Shown piece by piece: positions 1-9,411 of a stretch of DNA of 64,000 nt; positions within the stretch are counted from its first letter, which is position 1, and each line of letters starts with the position of its first letter. A program made the position numbers and the translations under genes. The DNA is from Drosophila persimilis (Eukaryota; Arthropoda; Insecta; Diptera; Drosophilidae). The stretch spans positions 186,001 through 250,000 of the forward strand of contig NW_020825408.1 in assembly GCF_003286085.1 (NCBI RefSeq). The letters run 5' to 3'. Below the pieces are notes generated by a model. The model was not told where the DNA came from, made no database searches, and saw nothing but the letters and a program-made list of their open reading frames with translations.

Positions 1-12
1 CTACCTTTTCAG
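1..12 (+). other. Probable splice acceptor upstream of the element C 3' ORF
   Basis: The window opens with a pyrimidine-rich stretch ending in CAG, followed four bases later by the ATG of a 246-codon ORF. This fits the acceptor of a spliced subgenomic transcript, as used for third ORFs of some Ty3/gypsy elements. The donor would lie outside the window, so this is inference. Confidence 0.35.
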
Positions 13-16
13 ACAA

Positions 17-757
17 ATGGAAAATAAAGAAGAGAAATTCAACATGTCGGCCCGAAAATTCAAAGAGAGGATGGCACGGGCCAGCCACAAGAACCGAGCG
101 ACAAAACTACTACCGGACGCCCTCCCGCCAAGCTCACGGATGAAAGTATCGGGGACAAAGGTGTCAGCGCCCAGGAAAGCAGAAACGAACATAACAATGG
201 AAACCACGGCAGGACAACGCGAGACCCAAGGAGAACAAACAGCGACGCACAAGGAAGTAATACCAACAAAAAAGAGGATCAGCTGGGCAAACCAAGCCAA
301 CCTACAGGAACAAACGGCACGAAAAACCAGCGAACAACAAGGCCCGAATCTTTCCTGGTCCAAACAAATGGAAGACGAAGAGTCCGACCGGGACGTGCTG
401 GACCTAAACCCCGAGCGGCCAACACCAGAACCGGAAACCCGGAGGCCCATCCATAGAGGCACCATCCCGGGCGAATGGAATGTCCCAGAAAAATTTGAAC
501 TAGCGACAACGGCGATCGAACTAGTCAAAGCAAAACTCCTCGACCGCCCAAAACACACTCAACGACGATTCAAAATGTGGAACGAGAAACAAGAGGCGTG
601 TTGGGTGAAGATCGGCCGAGCTGGAGATGTCCGCATAAGCGCATGGTTCCCAACAAAGTCAGGCGGCAACGCTCCACTGGGAAAGGAGGGGGAGTGTGAC
701 GCCCAGCGCCAGGAAAACCAAGCGCCGGCGCCACAAACACCACACCAACCTCAATAG
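17..757 (+). CDS. 3'-terminal ORF of LTR retroelement C (unrecognised protein)
   Basis: This is an open 246-residue frame of very hydrophilic composition, rich in K, R, E, T, P and Q. It has no membrane segment, zinc knuckle or catalytic motif that I can see. It reads across a polypurine tract and into the start of an LTR, which places it as the last ORF of an LTR element. Its position is that of an env or accessory ORF, but without a signal peptide or transmembrane helix an envelope role is not supported. A short acceptor-like tract just upstream suggests expression from a spliced mRNA. A Gag-like or nucleic-acid-binding role would suit the composition but is speculative. The 5' part of the element is off the window, and the real N-terminus may lie in an upstream exon. 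Confidence 0.5.
   Translation: MENKEEKFNMSARKFKERMARASHKNRATKLLPDALPPSSRMKVSGTKVSAPRKAETNITMETTAGQRETQGEQTATHKEVIPTKKRISWANQANLQEQTARKTSEQQGPNLSWSKQMEDEESDRDVLDLNPERPTPEPETRRPIHRGTIPGEWNVPEKFELATTAIELVKAKLLDRPKHTQRRFKMWNEKQEACWVKIGRAGDVRISAWFPTKSGGNAPLGKEGECDAQRQENQAPAPQTPHQPQ
680..694 (+). other. Polypurine tract of element C
   Basis: A 15-base all-purine run abuts TGTGACGC, the start of a long terminal repeat. This is the plus-strand primer position expected at the 3' end of an LTR element. Confidence 0.7.
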
Positions 758-1074
758 AATCACCAAGACAAGCCAGGAAGATTAGAAAATAATTATTAGT
801 AGGATAAGTAGAACATAAGCGACAAATACATGAAGACCTGCCACAGAATAAAAGAAATATAAATAAACAAACAATACAAACAAACAAACCACAGCTGAGC
901 CCCACCAATGGGCCCGTAGCACAGCCAGCCACGGGCACACCCCCAGCTGACCGGACCAAGTGTGGCCATAACCCACGCGCCAACGGGCACACTATCAGCC
1001 GGCCCGTGCAAACGAGTTAGGGCCCCGCAGCACAACGCGCTAGGGACAGACCGTAAGATCAGCCGCGTTTTGGG

Positions 1075-1111
1075 AATAAAAGGAGCTCCGCCAGAGCGAT
1101 CAGGATCAGTT
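1075..1111 (+). promoter_or_regulatory. LTR promoter of element C (TATA-like box and initiator)
   Basis: An AATAAAAG box at 1075-1082 lies about 31 bases before the A of ATCAGTT at 1105-1111. The latter matches the insect initiator TCAGT. The spacing is that of a core promoter and places the start of R just upstream of the tandem array, so the repeats would be transcribed. Confidence 0.5.
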
Positions 1112-1185
1112 CGGCTCCGGCCAGTGGAGAGGTAAGCATCAGCAGCAGCCACCAGCAGACCCAGCGATCCTCCCATCCTCCTCGG

Positions 1186-2220
1186 AGTGCATTAAACCTC
1201 CGCCTCCCTTCTTCTCCTCGGAGCGCATTAACCCTCCGCAACATTAATTCTCCTCGGAGCGCATTAACCCTCCGCAACATTTCTTCTCACCGGAGCGCAT
1301 TATCCCTCCGCAACATTAATTCTCCTCGGAGCGCATTAACCCTCCGCAACATTTCTTCTCCCCGGAGCGCATTAACCCTCCGCAACATTAATTCTCCTCG
1401 GAGCGCATTCACCCTCCGCAACATTTACTTCTCCTCGGAGCGCATTCACCCTCCGCAACATTAATTCTCCTCGGAGCGCATTAACCCTCCGCAACATTAA
1501 GTCTCCTCGGAGCGCATTCGCCCTCCGCAACATTACCCCCCCGCGGAGCGCATTAACCCTCCGCAACATTAATTCTCCTCGGAGCGCATTAACCCTCCGC
1601 AACATTTCTTCTCACCGGAGCGCATTATCCCTCCGCAACATTAATTCTCCTCGGAGCGCATTAACCCTCCGCAACATTTCTTCTCCCCGGAGCGCATTAA
1701 CCCTCCGCAACATTAATTCTCCTCGGAGCGCATTCACCCTCCGCAACATTTACTTCTCCTCGGAGCGCATTCACCCTCCGCAACATTTAATTCTCCTCGG
1801 AGCGCATTAACCCTCCGCAACATTTCTTCTCCTCGGAGCGCATTCACCCTCCGCAACATTTACTTCTCCTCGGAGCGCATTATCCCTCCGCAACATTTCT
1901 TCTCCTCGGAGCGCATTAACCCTCCGCAACATTAATTCTCCTCGGAGCGCATTCACCCTCCGCAACATTAATTCTCCTCGGAGCGCATTAACCCTCCGCA
2001 ACAGTAAGTCTCCTCGGAGCGCATTCACCCTCCGCAACATTTACTTCTCCTCGGAGCGCATTAACCCTCCGCAACATTTAATTCGCCTCGAAGCGCATTC
2101 GCCCTCCGCAACATTACCCCCCCTCGGAGCGCATTAACCCTCCGCAACCTTTAATTCTTCTCGGAGCGCATTAACCCTCCTCCACAGAATCACTCCTCGG
2201 CGCGCAGTAACCCTCCGCAA
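1186..2220 (+). repeat. 29-copy ~36 bp tandem repeat inside LTR C
   Basis: Counting the core GGAGCGCATT and its variants gives 29 units of 35-37 bp. Each unit holds CGGAG and CTCCG separated by about ten bases, so each can form a short hairpin. Units differ at a few positions after GCATT (AACCC, CACCC, CGCCC, TATCCC) and in the TTAATTCTCC or TTTCTTCTC linker. Units 3-8 recur in the same order as units 12-17, a higher-order period of about 325 bp. The apparent ORFs on the minus strand here are simply the repeat read through. Confidence 0.9.
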
Positions 2221-2386
2221 CACCCTTCCCCGCGAAGCACAGACGACCTCCATCGATCCGGCCAGACGACTCCCCGGCCCCGCACGCAACCATCCGCCAC
2301 GTGCGGCCCAACCGAAGGACGACCCCGAAGGACGAGCCCGCCGCAAAAACACCCGCGCAACTACCAAACTTTGTACCATTAAGCAC

Positions 2387-2392
2387 AATAAA
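2387..2392 (+). terminator. AATAAA polyadenylation signal in LTR C
   Basis: A canonical AATAAA lies about 100 bases before the inferred LTR end and downstream of the tandem array, as expected for the end of R. Confidence 0.45.
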
Positions 2393-2532
2393 ACTAACTC
2401 TATCTCTTTTATTACCGATCCAAGCCTGCCTTATTCTTGAACCACGAGACTCTCTTTCAGCTACCACACCCAGAGATCAAACAAATTTCTGTGGAACCCG
2501 GCGCGACGAGCATACCCCGGCCGAAGCGCCGT

Positions 2533-2875
2533 CACACCCCTTCCGCCCCCACAAAGGACGAGAATCTGTTGCATCCACAATATTACAGATTCGAGAAAAC
2601 TAAAAACGCAGAATCATAGAGAATGGCCATATCTATCAAACTGCTGAGTCTGGATCAGATCAGATAATTTTTATAGCCAACAGGAACAAATCAATTTGCA
2701 GTGGCTACGCAGCGCCCGACGTCACGCACAGACTGATTTTCTGTCTCTCTCGCACGCACTCTTTTTCGTTTCGTTTAATATTAGCACCGTCTGCCGGAGG
2801 AGAGCCATACTGACTTAGTATCGGGTACAACTGTAGAGTTGCGGTGTCCGCAGCAACTCACAACGTTCCCCCTCG
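2533..2875 (+). mobile_element. Truncated INE-1/DINE-1-type Helitron (unit 0)
   Basis: This is the stem-loop end of the same Helitron found complete at 27,737-28,851. It includes the CCCCTTCCGCCCCCACAAAG motif, the GTCTCTCTCGCACGC tract and the terminal hairpin around GAGTTGCGG/CCGCAGC, and ends in CCCCCTCG at 2875. The other end is cut at about 2533, where it joins the leader region of element C. Confidence 0.85.
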
Positions 2876-3075
2876 TTCATTATAAAATTTTCATATGAAA
2901 TATACCATGCACGAGACTACCACTCCCTATATAGGTTTTCTGCCACGATTTCCGCAAATCAGGTATTTTTACTTGAGAGTGCCTCTTAAAAATAGTTTAT
3001 TTTCTTATTTTAATACAAAATACTATACTATCACTTCAAAATTATTCATTTATATTAAGAAACATATATATACGC
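2876..3075 (+). repeat. AT-rich 200 bp linker of the composite unit
   Basis: This is an AT-rich stretch with no coding sense between the Helitron end and the Gypsy-A LTR. The same 200 bp occur in every unit (10,366-10,565 and equivalents, inverted). It is probably the pre-insertion genomic flank that was carried along when the unit was amplified. Confidence 0.7.
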
Positions 3076-3416
3076 TGTGAGGAAAGGTATTCCCACACGC
3101 AGGGGGCGTTACAGGGTTAAGGGCTAACGGCCGTTATCCGGGGATATCCGGAGGCGGCGAATTCCCGAGGAGAGCTCTACCTGGGACCCAAGATGAGAGG
3201 GGAGGACCCCCGGAGAGAGAGAGCAGCGGGATGACGGGATCGGGCCGGCAGTGGCCCAGCGCATGACCAAATATGGTCATGAGATCACGCCACCAGCCAG
3301 GTCCCGCTGTAAAGCGAGCAGAGAATGAAGGAACGCCGATGCAAAAGTGCGGGCACCGCATGGCGGAAAGTGCCGTTAGCGGCAGGCGGCATCGGCGGCG
3401 CCGACGCGGAAGCGAG
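3076..3416 (+). mobile_element. Gypsy-A 5' LTR, 3'-deleted (unit 0)
   Basis: The LTR begins TGTGAGGAAAGG and matches the first ~340 bp of the LTRs in the minus-strand units. It then jumps from GAAGCGAG straight to CAAAAATGAGG just before gag. Relative to E2 about 0.66 kb is missing, including the TATA box, polyadenylation signal and primer site. This unit could therefore not start transcription or replicate. Confidence 0.85.
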
Positions 3417-3422
3417 CCAAAA

Positions 3423-4699
3423 ATGAGGAGCCGACGATGGGTTCATTCGTTGAGGAAAGAGGACTTGGTCCAGTGTGCGCGGGCGTGCGGTCTTCGATTG
3501 GAAGGCACGCTGGCCAAGATGCGCCGAATCTTCAAGGAGTGATTAGAGAAGCATGGAGAGGAACCGGAGTATGCAGACGCGCTCGAGGCCTGGGAGATGA
3601 AGGCGGGAGGAGACGCGACCGCGGCCCAGATGGTGGACGGGTCGGATCCATACGAGCGCCTGACGTTGACGGCCGTCCGACCCAAGAGGAGCTCATCGCG
3701 AGCCTGGCGGTCCCGGTGAAAAGCCGGTCGCCCAGCCGACCGCGGGCAGAGAGTGGGGAGAGGCCAACCATCCCAGCACAGCCAAAACAAGGGAGCGCGA
3801 GAAACCCACATGGGTTGGAAGAGGGGAGAGCAGGGGAGGATCGTCGACGGTGACTCGATGAACAAACCACGAGACCACCCAGTTCGAGTTTTGCCCACAT
3901 CGCCAAGCAGGTCAGGGAGTGGTCGTTCCGGTTCGACGGAACGGCGAAACCACTCGAGTTCCTGGAACAAATCGAGTGGTCAGCCGACATGTACGGTTTG
4001 GATTTGAATTTAATTCCTCGAGCAATGCCTGAGCTGCTAAAGGGTCGGGCGCTCATGTGGTTTGTAGCCAATAACAGGCAGTGGCAGACATGGAACGTAT
4101 TTGCGCGTAGCTTCCAAGCATATTTTGAAAAATTACTTCAGGAGCTGAGGTTGAGGAAGCAAAGGTGGGGAGAGCCATTCAAGGACTACATGGTGGAGAT
4201 GCAGACCCTCATGCGGCCACTAAAATGCACGCCCGAAGAGCAGTTGGAGCTCATCAGAGACAACAGTATGCCCGATTTGAGGGTGTTCATCCGGCCGCAT
4301 AGGTGCAGAGACCTCGATCACATGATGACGCTGGCCGACGAATTTGAGGCTCTGGAGAGGAAACGGAGATATGTCGCCGCTGCCAGGGCGAAACGGCATC
4401 CAGCTCTGATCCGACAGGGGAAAAAAGGCCGGTACCGACGCGGCGGGACGACCAAGCGAACTCGAACATAGAGGCTGGGTTCGTGAAAAAGCCAGCCCAG
4501 GCGTGTCGACGATGCGGAAGTGACCGCCATTGGGCACAAGCACCTATAACATTTTGCTGGAGGTGCGGCAAGGTAGGAGCCCCGACATGGCAGTGCTGCC
4601 AGAAAGCGGGAAACGCCCCGCGACCCAAGCCGACCCAGAGCCGTGCCAGGGTCGCAAGTCGAAGCCCCCCAAAACTCGTAGGAGAACTCACGGTGGAGG
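3423..4699 (+). pseudogene. gag: Gypsy-A gag pseudogene (unit 0)
   Basis: Ty3/gypsy Gag would form the capsid-like particle. The ATG at 3423 opens a frame with a LRKEDLVQCARACG-type N-terminal segment, like the one in Gypsy-B Gag. It is cut by an in-frame TGA at 3540-3542 and continues in the same frame to about 3690. A shifted frame then carries the central retrotransposon-Gag domain (about 3890-4430; DLNLIPRAMPELLKGRALMW region). A further shift near 4440 leads to a CCHC-like zinc-knuckle region with CRRCGSDRHW and CWRCGKVG (4500-4610). The TGA and both shifts recur in all other units, so they predate the amplification. Confidence 0.8.
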
Positions 4700-6090
4700 A
4701 TGTCCAGCTGTCGGCGGTGGTGAGGATCGCGGGCAGCAACTGGAAAGCAACGGTCGATACCGGGGCGACAAGCAGTTTTATCAGCTGCGAGTAGGCAGGG
4801 GGAAGAGAGGCGACAGAAAGAGACGAGGAAGCTGGTGCGGCTGGCTGACGGACGCAGCCGGGAAATCAGTTCCCAGATCGAGGAGGAGCTGGCCTTCGGG
4901 GACAAGATCGTTACAATTCCGCTGCTCGTGTTGCCCGGAGTAATTGATGCGCTTGTCCTGGGATGGGATTTCATGGCCGCAGTCGGAGCAGAGGTGACCT
5001 GTGCGGGACACAGTGTTGTGATCCCTGAGAGAGGCCACCGCCAGGGGCGGTTGGAGGAGAAGTTGTCAGTGGCGGTGGTAGCGAACACTGGAGTGTCCGT
5101 CGAGCCAGCATCCGCCGGAACGCGAGCGGAGGAGGGATCGGTCGAAAACTTCCTGTCAAAGGATTTGGAAGAGTTCCGAGAACTGAAGGGAGTGTCGAAC
5201 ATAGCTACACACACGATCACTATGAGTGATGCCCAGCCGGTCAAACAGCTTTACTACCCCAAAAATCCCAAGATGGAAGCCGAAATCAACCAACAGGTTG
5301 ACGAGCTGCTGGAAAGAGGGTACATTGAGCCATCGAAGAGTCCGTACAGTTCACCCATCGTGATGGTCAAAAAGAAGACGGGAAAGTGGAGATTTTGCGT
5401 GGACTTTAGACAGATAAACGCGAAGTCCATCAAGGATGCGTACCACATGTCAAGAATAGACTATATTTTGGACCAGCTCAGGGAGGCACGGTTCATCAGT
5501 AGCTTAGACTTGAAGGACGGTTATTGGCAGATACCACTGGAGAAAGGAGCAGGAAGTTCACCGCGTTCACGGTGCCTGGCAGAGGGCTGTTCCAATGGAA
5601 GGTGATGCCATTCGGACTCCACTCAGCCTCGGCTACGTTCCAGAGGGCATTGGACCAGGTGATAGGCCCCGAGATGGTGCCACACTCGTTCGCGTACCAA
5701 GACGACATCATTGTCATCGGCCGTACCGAGGAGGAGCACAAGCGCAACCTCGAATAAGTTTTTCGACGGTTGAAAAATGCAAACTTGCGCCTAAACGTGG
5801 ACAAGTGTAAATTTTTTATGAAGATTTTTTGGTGACGGGAGACGGAATCTGCACCGATCCCGAGAAAGTGGCAGCCATTAAGGAGTTGCAGCCGCCAGCG
5901 AGTGTCAGAGAGCTACGAAAATACTTGGACGTGGCCTCCTGGTACACGCGTTTCGAAAAGGGATTCGCCACGTTGGTGCAGCCCCTCAGCACTTTGCTGA
6001 AGAACAAGGCGAAGTGGGAATGGTCAACAGAACAGCAACAAGCTTTTGAGGACGTAAAGAGTCGGCTGACAGCAGACCCGGTGTTGACAT
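4700..6090 (+). pseudogene. pol: Gypsy-A protease and reverse transcriptase pseudogene (unit 0)
   Basis: The aspartic protease has its DTGA catalytic motif at 4756-4767, followed by a frameshift; a second protease segment reads from 4835 and includes VLGWDF. Reverse transcriptase begins near 5230, with YIEPSKSPYSSPIVMVKKK, CVDFRQIN and SLDLKDGYWQIP, and a frameshift follows near 5560. The active-site box is YQDD (5695-5706), where Gypsy-B has YLDD. A TAA at 5755-5757 breaks the frame again, shared with E2 and E3 but not with E4 and E5. The thumb and connection run to about 6090 (ELRKYLDVASWYTRF). The set of motifs is diagnostic for Ty3/gypsy. Confidence 0.85.
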
Positions 6091-6665
6091 GACCGGATTT
6101 CTCAAAGAAATTCGTGCTCCAGACGGACGCCAGCGACTACGGACTGGGGGCGATCCTGACGCAAGAGACGGAGAAGGGCGAGAGGGTCTCTCATACGCCA
6201 GTAGGACTCTGAATAGCGCAGAAAAGAACTATTCGGCGACTGAAAAGAAGTGTCTGGCCATTGTATGAGCTATAAGAAAGCTAAAGCCCTATCTGGAGGT
6301 ATACCGTTTCAAGGTAGTCATAGATCACATGGCGTTGAAATGGTTGAACAGCATCGAGTGCCCAACGGGGAGGATCGCCAGGTGGGCGCTGTAGCTACAA
6401 CAATACGACTTCGAAGTAGCATATAGGAATGGGCAGCTGAACGTAGTGGCGGACGCACTGTCCCGACAGCCATTGGCAGAGCGATTCCTGAGAACCACCG
6501 AGGAGGAAGCAAAGAAGGGACACGAACCTGAGGCAGAGTGCGGATGGATTAAAAATGTCAAAGAGAGGATGAGGACGGAACCGAGAAATATCCTGATTAC
6601 GTGGAGGAAGCAGGCCGGATATACCGGCACATCCCGCACCGAGCTGGAGAAGAGAAGATAGCATC
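6091..6665 (+). pseudogene. pol: Gypsy-A RNase H and pol linker pseudogene (unit 0)
   Basis: RNase H of Ty3 elements removes RNA from the cDNA hybrid. Recognisable parts are the QTDAS region near 6120, [25 protein letters not shown] sequence and [11 protein letters not shown]. Stops shared by all units are TGA just after VLT (6090) and TAG at 6392-6394 after ARWAL. Unit 0 alone also has TGA at 6266-6268, where the other units have TGG. The linker then reads VADALSRQPLAERFL, which is typical of the end of RNase H before integrase. Confidence 0.75.
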
Positions 6666-7440
6666 ATGGAAGTTATGCGTCCCAAAGGATCTAAGAGAGA
6701 GAGAGTCATAAGAGAGAACCACGACTCGCCGGAGGCGGGGCACGCGGGCGGCAGAAGGACGATGGCCATAGTAGCCGCCCGGTACTACTGGCCGGGGATG
6801 CACCGAGATGTGAGGACATACTTGAAAAAGTGTGAAGTCTGCATACGCTACAAACCGAGTCAACTGCAGGCGGCCGGGAAAATGCTGACACAAGTGCCAG
6901 AGGAGCCGTGGGCGACGGTGTGTGCCGACTTCGTGGGCCCTCTGCCCAGGTCAAAGCATGGGAATGCCATGTTATTGGTGATGGTGGATCGGTTCTCGAA
7001 ATGGACCGAATTGATCCCCTTGAGAAAGGCCACTGCGGAAGCACTAACAAAAGCGTTCCGAGAGCGCATCGTGTCCCGGTTTGGCGTGCCGAAGGTGGTG
7101 ATCACGGATAATGGAGTCCAGTTCACCAGTAGAGTTTTTAAGAGGTTTTGGAGCAGATGGGCGAACGGCATCAGTTCACGGCCCCGTACACGCCGCAGGA
7201 GAACGCGACGGAGCGAACTAGCCGGACAGTGAAAACTATGATAGCTCAGTTCATCGAATGGAACTAGAGGAACTGGGATGAAAAATGGCCAGAGATAATG
7301 TTGGCCGTAAATTCAGGGGTGACCGAATCCACCGGGTACTCGCCGGCGTTTATTGTCCAAGGGAGAGAGCCAAGGGTACCAAATGCTCTATACGATGAAG
7401 GAGTGCTTGGCACAGGACAGGGCACGCCCACACCGTTCCC
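6666..7440 (+). pseudogene. pol: Gypsy-A integrase pseudogene (unit 0), 3' truncated
   Basis: The N-terminal HHCC zinc module is visible as HDSPEAGH followed by CEVC about 40 residues later. The catalytic core contains VCADFVGPLPRS and ITDNGVQFTS, giving the two aspartates. A one-base loss near 7146 shifts the frame only in this unit, before the region of the catalytic glutamate. Sequence similar to ALYDEGVLG of the C-terminal region continues to about 7440, then ends in palindromic repeats. The minus-strand units stop earlier, so this copy keeps the most integrase. No 3' LTR is present. Confidence 0.8.
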
Positions 7441-7672
7441 TGTACCGTGTCACGTATCCTTCGATAGGATCATCCAACCCAGTTCTGTGTATCCTAGTAC
7501 AGGATCATCGATCTAGTACCGTGCCACGTGTCCTTCGAACAGGACCCCCCCACCTCAGTGCCGTGTATCCTAGTATAGGATCACCGATCCAGTACCTTGC
7601 CACGTATCCTTCGACAGGACTCCCCATTGCTGTGTATCCTAGTATAGGAGCCCCCGACCCAGTACCGTGCTG
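7436..7672 (+). repeat. ~40 bp palindromic tandem repeats at the inversion centre
   Basis: Six or so half-units of about 40 bp alternate two palindromic cores, TATCCTAGTATAGGA and TATCCTTCGACAGGA, with linkers such as CAGTACCGTGCCACG. Two half-units form a period of about 78-80 bp. Copies have drifted. They lie at the centre of the inverted pair formed by unit 0 and E1. Confidence 0.75.
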
Positions 7673-7689
7673 ATAACGACTCGCACCGG

Positions 7690-7985
7690 TGCCCCGATTA
7701 GTGGAACAGGATCAGGATGAACATCCGCTCGATAGCGTCCCGCAGGAAGGACGAGCTGCAGAGCCTGGCTAAGGAGTTGGACTAGGAGAAACCGGGACTG
7801 TAAAGGATCTACGGAGCCGGATCACCGCATTCATCACACGCCCTGGGCACCCCGAAGCCGTGCAGGCAAGGCTGGACGAATTGGCTACGCACTTTTGGAA
7901 CATACCGATCCCCAGGGACCACCGGAGCCCAGCCACGTCACCCGGGCCAGAGCCGGACGGAGTTGGAAGACAGTAAGGAGGGACC
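7690..7985 (+). pseudogene. gag: Gag N-terminal fragment of a third Ty3/gypsy element
   Basis: A translated segment beginning RRKDELQSLAKELD, then in a shifted frame TVKDLRSRITAFITR, aligns by eye with the start of Gypsy-B Gag at about 56,380 (RRKDELQAIAVEF, TVDELRSRISAFIS). It has a stop and at least one frameshift, and it is on the plus strand. The fragment ends at about 7986 in AAAACTGC, which also occurs at the same place in Gypsy-A, so the join has microhomology. Confidence 0.6.
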
Positions 7986-7989
7986 AAAA

Positions 7990-9342
7990 CTGCATGTCGC
8001 CCCGGTATCGACCGTTGCTTTCCAGTTGCTGCCCGCGATCCTCACCACCGCCGACAGCTGGACATCCTCCACCGTGAGTTCTCCTACGAGTTTTGGGGGG
8101 CTTCGACTTGCGACCCTGGCACGGCTCTGGGTCGGCTTGGGTCGCGGGGCGTTTCCCGCTTTCTGGCAGCACTGCCATGTCGGGTCTCCTACCTTGCCGC
8201 ACCTCCAGCAAAATGTTATAGGTGCTTGTGCCCAATGGCGGTCACTTCCGCATCGTCGAAACGCCTGGGCTGGGTTTTTCACGAACCCAGCCTCTATGTT
8301 CGAGTTCGCTTGGTCGTCCCGCCGCGTCGGTACCGGCCTTTTTTCCCCTGTCGGATCAGAGCTGGATGCCGTTTCGCCCTGGCAGCGGCGACATATCTCC
8401 GTTTCCTCTCCAGAGCCTCAAATTCGTCGGCCAGCGTCATCATGTGATCGAGGTCTCTGCACCTATGCGGCCGGATGAACACCCTCAAATCGGGCATACT
8501 GTTGTCTCTGATGAGCTCCAACTGCTCTTCGGGCGTGCATTTTAGTGGCCGCATGAGGGTCTGCATCTCCACCATGTAGTCCTTGAATGGCTCTCCCCAC
8601 CTTTGCTTCCTCAACCTCAGCTCCTGAAGTAATTTTTCAAAATATGCTTGGAAGCTACGCGCAAATGCGTTCCATGTCTGCCACTGCCTGTTATTGGCTA
8701 CAAACCACATGAGCGCCCGACCCTTTAGCAGCTCAGGCATTGCTCGAGGAATTAAATTCAAATCCAAACTGTACATGTCGGCTGACCACTCGATTTGTTC
8801 CAGGAACTCGAGTGGTTTCGCCGTTCCGTCGAACCGGAACGACCACTCCCTGACCTGCTTGGCGATGTGGGCAAAACTCGAACTGGGTGGTCTCGTGGTT
8901 TGTTCATCGAGTCACCGTCGACGATCCTCCCCTGCTCTCCCCTCTTCCAACCCATGTGGGTTTCTCGCGCTCCCTTGTTTTGGCTGTGCTGGGATCGTTG
9001 GCCTCTCCCCACTCTCTGCCCGCGGTCGGCTGGGCGACCGGCTTTTCACCGGGACCGCCAGGCTCGCGATGAGCTCCTCTTGGGTCGGACGGCCGTCAAC
9101 GTCAGGCGCTCGTATGGATCCGACCCGTCCACCATCTGGGCCGCGGTCGCGTCTCCTCCCGCCTTCATCTCCCAGGCCTCGAGCGCGTCTGCATACTCCG
9201 GTTCCTCTCCATGCTTCTCTAATCACTCCTTGAAGATTCGGCGCATCTTGGCCAGCGTGCCTTCCAATCGAAGACCGCACGCCCGCGCACACTGGACCAA
9301 GTCCTCTTTCCTCAACGAATGAACCCATCGTCGGCTCCTCAT
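7990..9342 (-). pseudogene. gag: Gypsy-A gag and start of protease (unit E1), truncated
   Basis: The ATG is at 9342 and the order is the same as in unit 0: N-terminal segment with TGA, central Gag domain (ORF 8294-8776), zinc knuckle (about 8200-8270) and the protease DTGA motif at 7998-8009. The element is then cut off, so E1 has no reverse transcriptase or integrase. In E1 the residue after MY is S, as in E2, E3 and E5, and the knuckle region reads KVGDPTW where other units have KVGAPTW. Confidence 0.8.
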
Positions 9343-9411
9343 TTTTGCGCCCTCACAATACCAAACTCAGTACCGCCCTTCCCAAACGTACTTTGTCTTT
9401 TACTTGTCGTG

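Larger units (their letters stand above)
695..2490 (+). mobile_element. Long terminal repeat of element C (~1.8 kb)
   Basis: The LTR starts with TG straight after the polypurine tract. It holds, in order, a U3-like segment (695-1070), an ATAAAAG box and an ATCAGTT initiator near 1075-1111, a 29-copy tandem repeat (1186-2220) and an AATAAA signal at 2387-2392. It is followed by TGGAACCCGGCG at 2492, which looks like a primer-binding site; if so, this is a 5'-type LTR boundary or one LTR shared by tandem elements. The exact end is uncertain by some tens of bases. About 1.8 kb is long for a fly LTR, and the repeat array accounts for more than half of it. Long LTRs are known from Drosophila elements such as Ulysses and Osvaldo, but I cannot assign this one. 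Confidence 0.65.

Noticed and set aside
1186..2220. CRISPR-like array of regular repeats
   Set aside because: Units are contiguous tandem copies without unique spacers and lie in a eukaryotic LTR.
1059..2388. Minus-strand ORFs of 73-84 codons with repeated LRRVNALRG
   Set aside because: They are the 36 bp repeat read through; unit length is often a multiple of three. No start context or independent support.
3443..4071. 175- and 179-codon antisense ORFs over gag, repeated in all units
   Set aside because: Same reason; conservation reflects recent duplication, not selection.
4318..5244. 308-codon ORF antisense to Gypsy-A gag-pol (also in E2, E4 and E5 on the plus strand)
   Set aside because: Present wherever the sense frame is present, serine/proline-rich and without motifs; an antisense shadow of GC-rich pol sequence.
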